Part shown: positions 25,801-42,900 of the stretch, one piece after another
Layout: the number at the start of each line of letters is the position of its first letter
How positions within the stretch are numbered: position 1 is the first letter of the stretch
NCBI RefSeq assembly: GCF_040807025.1
Contig: NC_090982.1
Coordinates: forward strand, 28,926,514 to 28,990,513
Source: Struthio camelus
Taxonomy: Eukaryota > Chordata > Aves > Struthioniformes > Struthionidae
Length of the DNA: 64,000 bases
Direction: 5' to 3'
Translations under genes and position numbers: made by a program
Notes under the pieces: model-generated
Seen by the model: the letters and a program-made list of their open reading frames with translations, nothing else
Told to the model about the DNA's origin: nothing
Database searches by the model: none

Positions 25801-28800
25801 CGCTGGCCGTGTTTGTTAGAAATTGACTTGAAACCACTTTTATATCAGTAGTGTCAGTAGTGTCATCGTCCTAAAGAGCAAGGAATTTCTACATACCTAG
25901 TCCCACCAGATGTTACAGGCTAGATGATGTAATTACAGTGTCAAAATCAATAGCCAGGGGTCATACTCATAATCTTGTTGGCATCCTTTTGGCTCAGACA
26001 CGAGTACTGAAAACTATTGTCTGGAATGTGAATTACTCGAATTATTAGCCCTCTTGGTTTCCTTAGGGGTAATTTTTTGTATGAAAATGAGAGAGAGGAA
26101 GAATAGAGAAAGTAAATAAGGTAAAGAAATTCTGTTCCGCTTAAAGAATAGCAGAACTCCTCTTGCTTTGAAGGAGTAGCCATCACACCCTTGGACTTTT
26201 TGTTAAATTTTCCACCCTTTGGGAATCTGGGTTCACAGGAGCACAAAAGGTCACAGGAACAGCAGTTCATTATGTAGGATTTTCCAAGTCATTACTAGCA
26301 TTCGAAGTAATGCCACATAGCCCTGAATCAGTCTAAAGACAAGAGTTATATCACTGGTGGTTATGCATACTATCTTTACACTAATGCTTCAACCTCTCTT
26401 ACATGGGAAAGTAAATGCTGGGAAATTTCAGGTGATCAGCTCTAATCAACGCCTCCTCTGCCAAGAAGCTCTATTTTCATGGACTTCAACGGAGTCAAAT
26501 TTTTACTCAGAGACTTCCAGGGAGAGAAACAGAATCCATTTTCATTCTGTTAAAGTGTATTGGGCGCAGAATTATTGAAAGCAAAGACTAAAAGAACATG
26601 AACAGATTGCAGAAAATGCAGTGTGGAATAGCCAACATGTATGCTGTTTCATTAAATATCTGATGGCAGAGACCTGTCTTTTTGCTTGTTGTGCAGTAAA
26701 GAGCACACAAAACATCTGTGAAAAGAATCAGATCAGGACATATTATGTGCTGGACGGTTGGGGAGAGGAATTTACCTTTGAGTTTTATAGCAAGCTTAAG
26801 ACAACTCTAATTCTTTCTTATTTTCATCAGAATGATTGAAGAGTGAAGAATTAAAAAGATGATCAGCTAAGCTACCAAAGCTGCAAAAACATTTTCTCAT
26901 GTTGAGACATGCCAAATAATGGAATTACACATATTTTGCAGGTCAACTAGTGGGATCAGTTTCCTGTACACGACTGAGAACGCCAGACGAGCCATCCGCA
27001 CCTCGCAGCCTCCCACTCGACCCCTGTACTACCCTTTGGTGCTGCTGCGCTGCATACTGCAGTAGCAGTGCTTATTGAACTCTCACAGACCATTAGAGTA
27101 AGGAAGAAAGAGCTCTTAACCTGTGTTACTCTTGTATCTTTTGTGGCAAGCAGGCAGGAAATGTTTACAGGAGCCTCTGAGAGATAACGCTAACACAGTA
27201 TCTCATGCCCAATTTTGATTTTTCTTCACCTCGGGCAGGTGAACACTCAACCGGAGTATTCAAAAACTGTCACCCAGTTTACTTAAGCTTTTCCCTACTT
27301 TTGAGGTTTGCTGTGCTCATTTCCCTAACCCCATCACCTAGGATGACTCGAGGTATTCATCTAACTCTTCTGGAGCCATATAATATTTTGCTATTCTGGT
27401 TTTAAATGGAATTAGAGCTTACGATTTTCACTGGAGTTGCTTTGTTTCATATTAGCAGAAATGAAATCAACATGTATGAATGTGAATATATATCAAAAGA
27501 GAATTGTTTAATCCGTAACCACAGAAATCTTGTGCCACCATTTCTACAACCTTCCTACATGAGATGCAAACAATGTCCAGACCGTATCAAATATTACTGG
27601 AAAACAATTAAGCTGTTTTTACAGATATTAGTCACAACATAAATCGAACACATCTGACAGCTGGCAAAGAATTTGAATTATATAATTATGTACATAGAAA
27701 GGAAAATTCTTTTTTTGTCTTAGTACCACAGTAGCCTGTTGCAATTCAAGAGGAGTAGTTCCATCACCCAAGGTATAGTGATATGAGTGATTTATGTTAC
27801 AACAAAAGCTCATTAGGGAAGGGAAGTATCCAATTTTATTAAGTATATATCTGGCCTTCTGCCCCACAATAATACTCAGGTTGCTTAACTTGTGTAAGTT
27901 CAGAAGAAACAGTGAATTTCAAAAATATCTGAAGAAAAGCCTTAATCATGGCATTCCACACTGCAGTCATTTTCTTAACCTAAAACAAATCAGGTCTTAT
28001 CAAAACTGTTTGCCCCTCATTTTCTCCTAAGACATGCTGAGAAAAGTAGGAATCAAGATACTGCTACACAGTGTTATTCCACCTTTCCAAAATCAGCAGT
28101 TAGAATGAAACAAATATTTTACAGCATGTGATAACCAAATATTTACCTCTGGAGTACAACAGATAGTCAAACTTTGTGTGTATATTTAACTGAAAATTGT
28201 TAAGAGACTCCAAATACTTCATCTTGAGATAAATGGAATTTTATTTTTTAGGGAGAGAGTGATTTTTCTTTATAATAAATGTATAAAAGTGCAATATCTT
28301 AAATATTTTCTGCATGCAAGTTATCTTTTTTGTTAGCATCATATAAAGTAATTTTATGTAATAACTCATCTCTGCAAGAATACATTTGAACTTAGTGTCA
28401 AATTAATGCATCTCTTCAGTTGAGTGCCAGTCTTTGATCATTAAATTAATCACCTCATACAGGACTGTAGAAAAAAAAAGCAAATTTCCAGTAACATTTT
28501 GGCAAATACAATTAACAGTGCAAAATGACATATATTAAAATGGGTAATTTTGGCCCAATTTGGCCCACATTAGCCCACTAGATCCTTCAGTGGACTGTAT
28601 TTTAACTCTACTGTTATAGTAGTTTTGTTTTCTGAAGTCCATGTCCACATGGTTAATTGGATCTGCCCCCAATTACAGGAACTTTCTGATTCTATTATTA
28701 TTCACAATTTATCTGTAATTTAGCCAGTATGTCCAATTCTGTAATCATTACCAGAACTGAATCTGATACACCACACAACCTCCTGTTTCTAACAGCAGAA

Positions 28801-30318
28801 TAAAGAAAAGATAGTGAAAAATGATCAGAACAAAACAATAGGAGGAAGATGAAAGAAGAATAAGCCAAAAGTGCTAGTCTTTGGCTGCCTTATGCTTCAT
28901 CCGTTCAGTTTTAGAAGACCAATTTACACTTAATTCAGAAGGATCAGAAAGTATACCAGAAAGTATATACATAAAACACTACTGTAAAATTGTGTTCCTT
29001 AGATGGCAGGAAGCAATTAATCAGTGTGACAGACAAACGTTATAGGAGAAGGAAGGAGAGCTTTAGACAAGGCTACAGTGAACCTTGAATGTCACGTAGA
29101 GTGCCATGGGATTTTCAAAATCTTCAGAAGGCAGACTTTTTTTCTTTCTATGATCTCACTGGCAATGAACAGTAACTCATTTTTTCTGTGAGATGAATAA
29201 AAGTACAATTCCTAGACATCTCCATCCTTAAAATCAAGAATGAGTTGTTGTCTTCAGTCTGACTACGGTTGGGTTTAAGCTGATTTTACATGTTACTCTT
29301 AAACGGGAACAGAAAAGAGTTTCCTTATCCTACAATTTTTTTTTTTTCCAGAATAAAAAATGAAATCAAAACCTTTCAAAGTGAAAAGGGCAATCCTCCC
29401 AAGCCAGAATAGCTAAGAGGACACGAAGTGCATCAAATGAAGGGTTTAGATATCATTCACTGTTGCTCCTAACAATTTCAGGAATTAGGTTTTAAATGGA
29501 GTCTTACTCCCTTTTACCTAATTTCTAAGCCTGCCTCTTTAGTCAGCCTGGCACTTGTCTGAACTGTTGATTAGCCAAATTGGCTGAAAACCCTGAAAAT
29601 TAGGCTACTAAACCAGCAACACAAGAAGAGCAAAAATGAGTGTTTTTTCCTCACACTTCCTTGGCTCACCAAGTGCCTGAGGTGACACCAGGGAGGGGGA
29701 GGAAGCACCTTGCAGCTGAGACCCAGCAGCTGAAGAGGAACAGGAGAGCTGCTTTTGGCAAAAGTGAGCTACCAGCCTGGGTCAGCCGCTGTGTGAAACT
29801 TCCCTGCTGTTGAAAGGAGCAGGCATACTCGGAATCTCTTAGCTGCTTAGGACTGTGCAGTACAAAACGGTTTGGCAATCAGCTGATGGCAGGTAATCTA
29901 AGTTTATATCACGGCTGTGCACAATTTAACACACAGATACAGTTCCTAAATTTATTTCACATATCTAAATATCACAACTTACACTATATTTTTGTTGACA
30001 TTATCCTCACTGAGACATAAAGGTAACATAAGCCCTTCCTCACTGATCCCTCTCTCTTACGTTCTGCAACAGGAAAGAAAAATCAATAGCAATTCATTGA
30101 AGTCTTTACTTAGACAAATTATTTGGATTCCAAGAATCTTATTTAAATTGTTGTTATCACATAACAGAGAAGAAATCAATTTTTGCAAGTGGCCTGAAAT
30201 TGTAATTTTTCAGTAATGAAGATGTGAGATCCACTGATTGGTGTTCAAATATGAGCCAGACTCCTGAAAAGCAACACATAGGCATCTTTCTGTTATTCCC
30301 GCAATCACTGAGGCAAGC

Positions 30319-30342
30319 AAAAAAAAAAAAAAAAAAAAAAAA
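30319..30342. repeat. Poly(A)24 run
   Basis: 24 consecutive A on the plus strand, about 0.55 kb beyond the proposed GNAQ polyadenylation site. No retroposon body could be recognised on its left. Confidence 0.95.
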
Positions 30343-30913
30343 GGTAATATAAACAGTCTTTTCTTGCAGTACTGCTGCAATCCACCAAAACACTTAAGAA
30401 ATTCACCTCACAGTCTACAAATCCTGAAAGTTTTCTATTAATGAGACATCGATTATTATTTCTTTCCCCCTATGCTTCTGAGTTGATTGTACACAAGTCA
30501 AAAAATCTTTAGCAATACTTTCAAATGACTGCCTCCACTGTACTGAGCCTGAAATGCTTTGAACTTTCTGGCTGTAATAAAGATATTCTGGAAATTTTAG
30601 TATTTAGACAATGAGGACAGAGCATATGTAATTAAAAAAGTAATCACTGGAATAAAATATCTATCCAATATTTATCCTAGCATGAAATGTTCTGGGAGAG
30701 CAGTAAATCCAAATATATTTCAGAAAAGTTATATTTCAAGGAAATAAGATACTATAGTACAAAGTTATGGCCAAAAATACTGTATTTTTAACCAGTAAGA
30801 CTTTCGAGGGGCAGTATTTATACAACATTTTTTCCCCAAAAAACTACTCATGTCCCCCAAACAATAGACAATACATGCATTTTAATCACATTTTAAGAAT
30901 AGCAAATATGATC

Positions 30914-30919
30914 TTTATT
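30914..30919 (-). terminator. GNAQ: Candidate GNAQ polyadenylation signal (AATAAA)
   Basis: The plus strand reads tttatt, so the transcribed strand has AATAAA. About 20-45 nt further on, the sense strand is rich in G and T (tgtattgtctattgtttggg), as expected of a downstream GU-rich element. Cleavage would fall near 30895, giving a 3' UTR of ~4.7 kb. Other AATAAA hexamers in the UTR (31718-31723, 33899-33904) are possible proximal sites. The choice of this one as the distal end is an inference. Confidence 0.45.
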
Positions 30920-32360
30920 TTTTAAATACTGCAAGTTTAAAACTGTATCTGACTACCCCCCCAAATATATTGGTGAGGTAAGGATTTCCTGCAGCATGGT
31001 AAATGAGGAATCCAGCAATAGACTTCAGTTTAGACTACTTTTTGAGGGGAAAAAAAAAAACCCAACAGCTTTACAGTAAGTTTGATCTGGCTTTTATCAT
31101 GTATTTTTGACACTATCTTCAATATTCACTTTGCCCAAATAACTCCTCTAGTCCTCCCTTCTCTGCAGCATGGCTACTGTGAAAAAGCGTGAGTGAAAGT
31201 TATAATAAAATCCCTTTAGCTAGCTAAATAATGAGCGTCATTGGGTGACTGATTATATCAAAATGTTTCTTTTTTGGATGATACAACTCAAAATATTATG
31301 GGTAAATTAAACCAAAAACAAGAGATTCAGTGGCTCCTCTTACCAAACTAAAACATATGGTTTTGCAAAACCTCTACCAGAAAAAATTGGACAGGGGCAG
31401 ATGACCTTAATTGTTCAATGCATACCAAATTTTAGAATTTATGATTTATGTCAAAAAAAGGGACTATATTTACAAAAGGGTTAATGTCTAAAATACAGTA
31501 GTTAATAGCCTACAACAGGCCATTTTAATTTTCTAACTTCATGACGGTATCCAAAACGTATTTACTTTACTGGTTTCTTAACTAGAGGTAGGTCACTTGT
31601 AGGCCTTGTTAATATACTGTGCACACTTCATTAGTTTACTAAATGTAATAGTATGCAGGATATCCATGCACAGAGCTCCAAGAACAGCAGCACATATAAT
31701 AAATTATTTGGATAAATTTTATTTTTTCACATGGGTTAACATGTCTCTGTTTTCTATTATTTCATTCTTTTGTAAAGAATGCATCACAAGGGAAGGGTCA
31801 TTAGGTTGAGTAATCTGAAAGTCTTTTGCACCTCACAACCAAAGGCTGGGAGTCTAGCAATGTCTCTATATGCAGCCCTTTTCCCCCCATTTAAAGTTTT
31901 TGCAAATCATGCAGTCAATTCTGACTGATATCCAGCATAAAAAGTCTCTTCTCCACTTTCAAACTTAAAAAAGTGATTCACAATCATGTGGCAGTATGAT
32001 TAAAAATTACAGTTCATACACCTTGACAATCAAAGAGTCTGAATTATAAAAAGTAAACTGCCCTTACAGCTGCATCACCCTATGTATGTCAGGACAGTGC
32101 CAGTTAATTTGTGAAAAAGGCAAGTTTAAGGTTTCTGTAAAACACATATTACAGCTTTCTTGTGCTAGTGAACACCTAGAATACACAGGTTCCCAAGACG
32201 TTTTCCTTCCCTCCTCCTCCATTTATGACATTCAATGACATCACATAATTTTGGCAAAATTAAAAGGGTTTCTGTCTTCTAGTTTTTGCCTTCAGCTTCA
32301 TGTTAGAGGCACAAATTTCTGGACTCAAGCACTATAAGGCATAATAGAAATCACCAATTA

Positions 32361-32411
32361 AAACGACGACGAGAACAACAACAACAACGATAATGACGAC
32401 AACAACAACGG
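32361..32411. repeat. Imperfect ACG/AAC triplet repeat
   Basis: Triplets acg, aac and related units run for ~50 bp on the plus strand. The GNAQ 3' UTR transcript would carry GTT/GTC triplets here. It is an imperfect microsatellite. Confidence 0.85.
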
Positions 32412-32790
32412 AATATATTGCAAGTGGGAACAGCTGTGTCATTTAAAAAGGAAATGTTTTTGTAAACTGTCACACTGCAATGCTGTGTTAGGTGATTCAT
32501 GTAAAGCTTGCCTTGGCATGCTGAATATTTTTTTTTTTCAGAACATGCTCAGATGATCTAAACACTGCCACAGGTTCAACTTACCTAAAATATGTCAGAA
32601 GTAGCCCAGTGGCACACACTCTTGAAAACTTTTGCAATCACAATATAACTATAAAGCATGAGTAAACTTTTGCTTTGTTTTTATACAAAACTTAAAACCA
32701 CATTTCCTTCTCCCCCTCCCCCCCAAATCCCGTAACAAAACAAAATCAAAAAATCCCCAAACTGTTGTTAGATACCACTGGCATCTTTGC

Positions 32791-32822
32791 TTTTTTTTTT
32801 CCCTTTTTTTTTTTTTTTTTTT
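32791..32822. repeat. T10-CCC-T19 homopolymer tract
   Basis: Ten T, three C and nineteen T on the plus strand. In the GNAQ sense transcript this is a run of 19 A, GGG, then 10 A inside the 3' UTR, a strong internal oligo-dT priming site. Confidence 0.95.
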
Positions 32823-35602
32823 GCTACAGTTCTATTTATATCACTGAATCCAAGGTGGCCAATCTATTCCCAGGTTACAAGAAGGGATACTATCACGCAT
32901 CCCAGAGTCAACAGTGGAAACAGAAGCTCTGTTGTGTTTATAGCGAGATCAGGACCAATTTTATAATGCCATATATAACAAGACTAACTGCTCTGATCAC
33001 CTACTTAGAATGTCAGTGTCACTTTTTATAACCTACATCTACCTGCTTTAGCTTTATAAATAAAATGCTCTGACTCCTTAAACCTGTTAATGCTAGTGAC
33101 TTTTTTGTTGTTGTTGTTAGATCTACAGTTTCTGAAGTACTGTTTAATTGACCTGACGTTCCTGTATTTCTTCACGGTATTTTTAGGGAAACGTACCCAT
33201 GAGTACTTATCCACAATGGTTTGAAATATCTTTAAATTCACTTTTCTAATACAGGCTATTAGAAAGGTAAAATCTGTGAATTTGCCAAATACAAATTAAG
33301 TTTACATTTAAGCGCTTATGTTCCAATCCTAGATGTAAATGGCATAAGTTCTAACAATACCATTTTTTACATCTGTGTAAAGCCCTGACAAGATTTAAGC
33401 ATTGTTTTGAATGTGAAGGTCCTCTGGCTGTTTCAAATTTACTTCTACTCAGGAATGTGCAAATGATTTCATACAGCACGATGCTGGTACCGCTCTGTAC
33501 TACAGTAAGTTTTTTTTTGTTTTGTAAATAAAAAACAACAACAAATCCCTAGTCAGAAATAAACTGACAAAATTTACATTCTTCTCTCTTAAAAAAGTAA
33601 ATAAAATAACATTATTTAAAATGTGAATTAGCTATAAGACATACAATACAATTACATAGATACATATCAATACAGCACATTCAATTTGCCAAAAATTAAT
33701 GATTACAAAGCCAATATGGATGCTGCCATATATATATATAGAGAGATGTATGTACAATGATTATAGCATTCATAATTGCACTATACCTACAACCAGTTTT
33801 AAATTACAAGGTGTTCAATAAGGGAGCAAAAAATAGCAACTGTTATTATTGTCATTTTGGAGTCGGGAGGGCTAAGGATGAAAAACACCTCATTAGTATT
33901 TATTGGTAACTTTGGTACTCCACTAAGCCGCCATTCTTTTTTCCACCTCCCCTCTGCGGCTAATGAGGCAGCAATCTCTGTGTTAAGTGCACTCTAGTGC
34001 TACTTAGCATTGCAGATAACCAATCCAATTACATGTCTGACCTCTGAGTTCTCTGTAGCTTCCTAGCTATCACGTATCTGGTCAAAAACCACTTTCCAAC
34101 CCAAGCTGCAGAATAAAGGCTCATCAACGTGTGCTGTATTTTTGTTGTTAAAAAAATTGCACATTTAAATTTCTAGAGTGATTTTTTTCTCACCATTTCA
34201 TGTACATTAATAATTATTTTTAAAGAACATCGAGAGAGGCTATTTTGCGCAAAGCCTATCAAATGTCTGTGAATCAGTTAACAAGCAACCTTACCAAGAA
34301 AGGTTCCTGAGTGTGATCACTCATCAATAATTTCATGTTGTACAACTAAAGGTGCCTTGATATTATCACAGAAAACATTCTATGCAATCTCATGCCATCT
34401 CTGACATAAGGAGAGAGTTAAACTGTTTTCAAATTAGTAGACCATATGCATGTGCATGGTGCACCTAGTAGCATATTCACTCACACTGTTGTTTTTGGCA
34501 TTAGAAAATGGAACACTTTCTAAAAAAGGGAACACATGAGCTGAAACTATGTTTGTTTATCATTTGGCAGTTGACTCAACCAGGTCAGTTCCCAATCCAT
34601 CAACTTGGCATTTTAATCAGTATCTCACGTTTCAAGAGTATCGGTTTTATAAAAAGCCAGATTTGGCAACATTAGTCTTATACAATAAAAAATAATTTTT
34701 CTACTGTGGAAAAAAAACATTTTAAAAAGCTCTAACTTAAGAAAAAACCCACACAACTGAAAAAAACACTGTTTCAGGCTATAGCCACTAGGGAAAATGT
34801 AGTGTCTATGACATTTTTGTTTGGCATTTGTGAGTAAAAGAAAAGAGAAAAAAATGGCACATGGCAATTAAAAAGAGATTCTATCATATTCCACGTACAT
34901 CCCAGGTTTGTGTCTTAATTATTTCATTACTGTCTTCTGTGCATCCTTCTGAGCCGCGAGAGTATGGTTAAACTTAAAATTCATAGAGAATTGTAATTCT
35001 ATTCTGCAATTGCAAATATTCTAGCCTCAAAAGTGAAGACAGAATGAAAACATCCACGTCAAGAATTTAAAAATCACAGTATCAATACTTTTGATCCTTC
35101 AGAGAAAGTACATACTGTAAAATTAGAATGTCTGATGTCTTAAATTCAGATGATAGTATTTTCCTGATCACTCAACAGAAAATATTTTACCAAGGAACGC
35201 AACTGGGGAAACAAAGGCCATTGTACCTTTAAAAAGATAAGAGGGTAGGGGAAGGAGGGGGAGAGAAAGGGTCGGGGAAAGAGGAAACCAGCTTGACTTT
35301 GCTTCAATAGCAAACAAACTGCTATCCTTTGTGAGTGTACGACTGAGAATTTAAAACACATTGAGTCACAAGGTTTTGCCTAAAAAATGAGGAAATGTGC
35401 TGTGAATGTACTTCAGCATCTTTTGTTTTTCCTCCATATAGTTTAAATAAAATCATAATATTAACTACAAACTCTGTGGACATTCACAGAGTCCAGGCCG
35501 GCAATAAATTAGTATTATGCAAATTGTTTTCACAGATAATACAGTCCCTCTTGTGTAACTTCAATCACGCAAAGGTGGTCTTGGAGGGCCTCCTAGGCAA
35601 AG

Positions 35603-39720
<4,118 letters not shown>

Positions 39721-39874
39721 CATCATACTCTGGGAAATAATCAACTAGATGGGAGTACATAATTTTCTCCTCTAAGAGATCTTTTTTATTTAAGAACAGA
39801 ATGACTGAAGAATTCTGGAACCATGGATAAGTGATAATTGTCCTAAAGAGTGCTTTGCTTTCTTCCATTCGATT
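39721..39874 (-). CDS. GNAQ: GNAQ exon 6: Gq alpha GTPase domain, NKxD guanine-specificity motif
   Basis: Encodes residues ~246-296 plus the first base of Gly297. The acceptor is attccag|AATCGAATGG and the donor is GATG|GTGAGTA. The peptide runs [14 protein letters not shown] through [16 protein letters not shown] to DYFPEYD. The NKKD motif (about 274-277) contacts the guanine base and gives GTP/GDP specificity. LEEKIM rather than LEDKIL favours GNAQ over GNA11. At 154 bp it matches the mammalian exon as I recall it. A long pyrimidine tract in the sense strand (purines at 39883-39940 on the plus strand) precedes the acceptor. Reading past the donor would only add intronic residues. Confidence 0.97.
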
Positions 39875-39882
39875 CTGGAATT

Positions 39883-39940
39883 AAAAAAAAAAAAGAAAAA
39901 AAAAGAAAGAGAGAGAGGGAGGGAGAGAGAGAAAGAGGAA
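39883..39940. repeat. GNAQ: 58-nt pure polypurine run ((A)n, then GA/GGGA repeats)
   Basis: On the plus strand every base from 39883 to 39940 is A or G: an A-rich half followed by GA and GGGA units. In the GNAQ sense it is an unbroken polypyrimidine tract ending ~8 bases from the exon 6 acceptor. It therefore serves as the splicing pyrimidine tract but is far longer than needed, and being repetitive it may vary in length. Confidence 0.95.
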
Positions 39941-42900
39941 TTTATGTGGTGAAAACTAGGAAAATTATTATGAAAACAATTTTAAAATAAATTTTGAGTT
40001 CAATCCATACAATTATATTATATTTGATAAACAGAACCATTTCATCTTTTGAACCTTCTTACCGAAACATAAGGTTTAACTGACTCAATTACAATTCGTA
40101 AGTAGGCAATTATTTAAAAATGCAGGCAGTTTTCCTTTTGCAAACTCAACTACTCAAGTGTAAGTATTCTTTAAAACAGAGCTCATGAATATGAAAGCTG
40201 TAATAGGTACCGGTTGTAAAATCTGCCTACGCACAGTTATGACAGCCAACAAACTTGTGGATATTGAAATGCATGCAGTTCAAGGCAGGGACAAATGTAC
40301 CACAGCAAGACATAATACCTGAGTCAAGTTTTAAGAAATTTATTTGTTCTATACACCTTTCCCAAACTTTACCAGCAAGTATTCCTTAATTCTTAGAAAG
40401 AGATCAGCTTTAAAATAGTTACAGGTAGATTTGGCATTTACCCATTGATAACCTGAGACTATTTCCCAACCTGAAAATCTTATGACAAAAAAACGTACAA
40501 ATGGTAAATTTATTTGTAACTCTGTTGGGCTAGCCTTTACTTTAAATAACTGGTCCTGAAAAGCACTTTGCACTATAGCTGAAATATATGCGAAGTCTAT
40601 CTACAGTAATGTTTGTAAGAGCTTTCTGACACTCCAAAATTACATTGTGCGTCAATGCAATTCTGAAGAACTGCTAGGTTGACGTGATGCAGTTAGTATA
40701 GAGTCAGAACATATTGAGTTCAGCACCAGGGATTAAGTCTATTTATTTCTTTATAAGGAAAACTCTAAGGCAGGCCTGATAACTACCTACAAAAGCTTTT
40801 AGAAGCTGCCCCCTGGAAACAAGAGGGCATCACCCAAGAGGGCTCCAGAGAACAACGGTAAGTAGGTAAATCCTGCAGATTCTGCTGTTGGTAAGCCATG
40901 CAGCAGTCTGTCAGAAAATTCAGACAGTTTTGCAGTAAAAGTATCTTGACTTGCATCAATTTGCATTTTAAAGTGAACTGTATAAGCATGAAGAATAGGA
41001 ACTCTAAAAGAATAGTAAAAATTCAATTTTGCAGAAGTTGATGGATGGTTTAACCATCTCACATCGTCACAAGATCGTCAAGAAGTTTATCAACTATAAT
41101 AGCCCGCTGGAGTGGTGGTTGAGAATAAACAGCTGAATTTATGGATGGAGAAACTAAGGCAGAGGAGCAAAATCCTTGCTTTTTTGCAGTCAGTTCTTAT
41201 GATTCACTTTGACTTCAATGGTGCAAGGATTTCATTCAGAAAATATAAAAATTAAGCTATCAGCAGAGCTGAGCATAAAACCTTAAGTCTTTTCATTAAT
41301 CATTAAAGCATAATCAGACCATGATTCCTCTCAACATTCTGTACAGACATCTTGTCTATACAACACCCTATACAAAGGCTATATAGCCGTAGCAATAGAA
41401 ACTATATAGCGATAATCTTCACTTTGATAGCTTGAAAAAAAGACAGGGAAGGCAATGTAAACTTACAAGCCACTGTTTCAGTTCTAAATCTCTACTTGAA
41501 CTCATTAACAATCAGTATCTTCTAATCTGACAATCACAGAAAGGGAAAGAGCATCACCAGTGGATTAGCAGCTGTGTTCTTCTTTTATAGCAAATTTATG
41601 AGCTATTGAAAACTTCTCAACGAGTGCATAGAAAACAAGGACAGAAATTACTTATATAAAGGTTGCCTGCTTTCTCCAAAATCTCTTCAAAAGTGCGGCA
41701 ACATTTTCTTCTACAATGCTGACACTTCTTTCATATTCATAACACAGAATTACATAGACAAAATAAATATATCAGTCTGGACAAATTTATGACCCTTGTT
41801 CCAGGAAAGCTCCAGAAAACTGGTTTTGCAAAGATGGTTACTATACACAGAATCCATTTTGATCTTCTGTTTGAATGGGATGCCAAACAAGATGAAGCAG
41901 AAAAGGCGTGCTAAATAAATCCAGGTTGATCTCATGCCTAACACAATTTCTAGCATCTTATCAACTACAATGTTACCTCTGTAATTGCCGCAAATCATAA
42001 AAATCCCAGGAGACATATATAACAAAAAACAAAATATGTAAAAAGAGTATGTCTTGCATTATGTAACATTATGCATTCCATATAATATGAATTCCATTCT
42101 ATACCACAGTCACTTTTTTCCTATTACAGGTTTATAAATGTCTCTAAAGGTCTTTTGGACTTGACTTTGGGCATCTGCTTAGAGGTTTAGACCTCTCCTG
42201 GATGCGATATCTACCGAAGACCACAAACAGATAGAGATGAAGCAGGTTTCCATGATTTCAGAGAGTTCAATTAAGTCAAGACCAGTCTGAAATCCCAAGA
42301 CAGAAGACTTGCTACTAAGAAGGTGGTCTAGAAGATGTTCTTATGAAAAATTAATGATTTATTACAGTAAATAATTACTGCCTTGAGAAATCATTTAAAG
42401 AGATGGTTTAACAAGTGCAGCCTAATAGAGCTGAAAGAAAGGCTAGACTGCTTTAGAAAAATACTTAGTTCAGGATGTCAGTAACTGAAGTCAATACAAC
42501 ACTATCGGATAATCCGAGCTTCCTTCTCTTCATTGTGTTCATTAGTTTAGTCGCAAGCTTCACTTCATACAGAAGTCACTTGCCTTCAAAAGTCCTGATG
42601 CTGGGAGAACAGGCTTTAAAGAGACAACGGCAATGGACGTTAGTCCTTGCTAATTTTGTGTTCAGCTATCCAGTCATAAACAAAATTACCAGGAACTGCG
42701 AGAAATGGTAAAAAAAGCACAGTACATTGCCATAGTCCTCTGAGGAGAATTATTTCCTAAGCTACAGAGGATTTTGCTCCATACAGAAGTACCAGCTGAG
42801 GCTACTGGGAAGGCAGACAGTAAAGTCTTGCAGACTAACTGGGTGGCTCTGAGGAAAGGTAACTACCTCAGTATAGGGATTACCTCAGGTTCACATTACT

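Larger units (their letters stand above)
11291..30894. other. GNA14-GNAQ intergenic spacer, no gene supported
   Basis: About 19.6 kb between the CpG island at the GNA14 promoter and the probable GNAQ polyadenylation site. Open frames are at most ~120 codons, lack paired splice sites or recognisable domains, and appear on both strands at about the frequency expected by chance in AT-rich DNA. No tRNA, rRNA or CRISPR-like structure was seen. The stretch contains a few short repeats, a GC/CpG-enriched patch near 27.0 kb, and a region at 22.2-22.7 kb with overlapping minus-strand frames (described separately). Distal regulatory elements for GNA14 or GNAQ could lie here, but none is identifiable by eye. 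Confidence 0.7.
30895..35602 (-). other. GNAQ: GNAQ 3' untranslated region (distal end uncertain)
   Basis: This region follows the GNAQ stop codon at 35603-35605. GNAQ mRNAs have an unusually long 3' UTR of several kb. Several stretches resemble what I recall of the mammalian GNAQ 3' UTR. Two examples in the sense strand are a segment beginning atttgcataatactaattta just after the stop and the gacactacattttccctagt-type segment near 34.8 kb. The region is AT-rich with many T-runs, AU-rich motifs and several AATAAA hexamers. No coding frame of note is present. The proximal half is well supported by its position; the end near 30.9 kb rests on a polyadenylation-like signal only. Confidence 0.6.

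Noticed and set aside
40783..41062. Overlapping minus-strand frames (68 and 87 codons) in GNAQ intron 5
   Set aside because: No domain or repeat family recognised and no signs of selection visible by eye. Likely chance.
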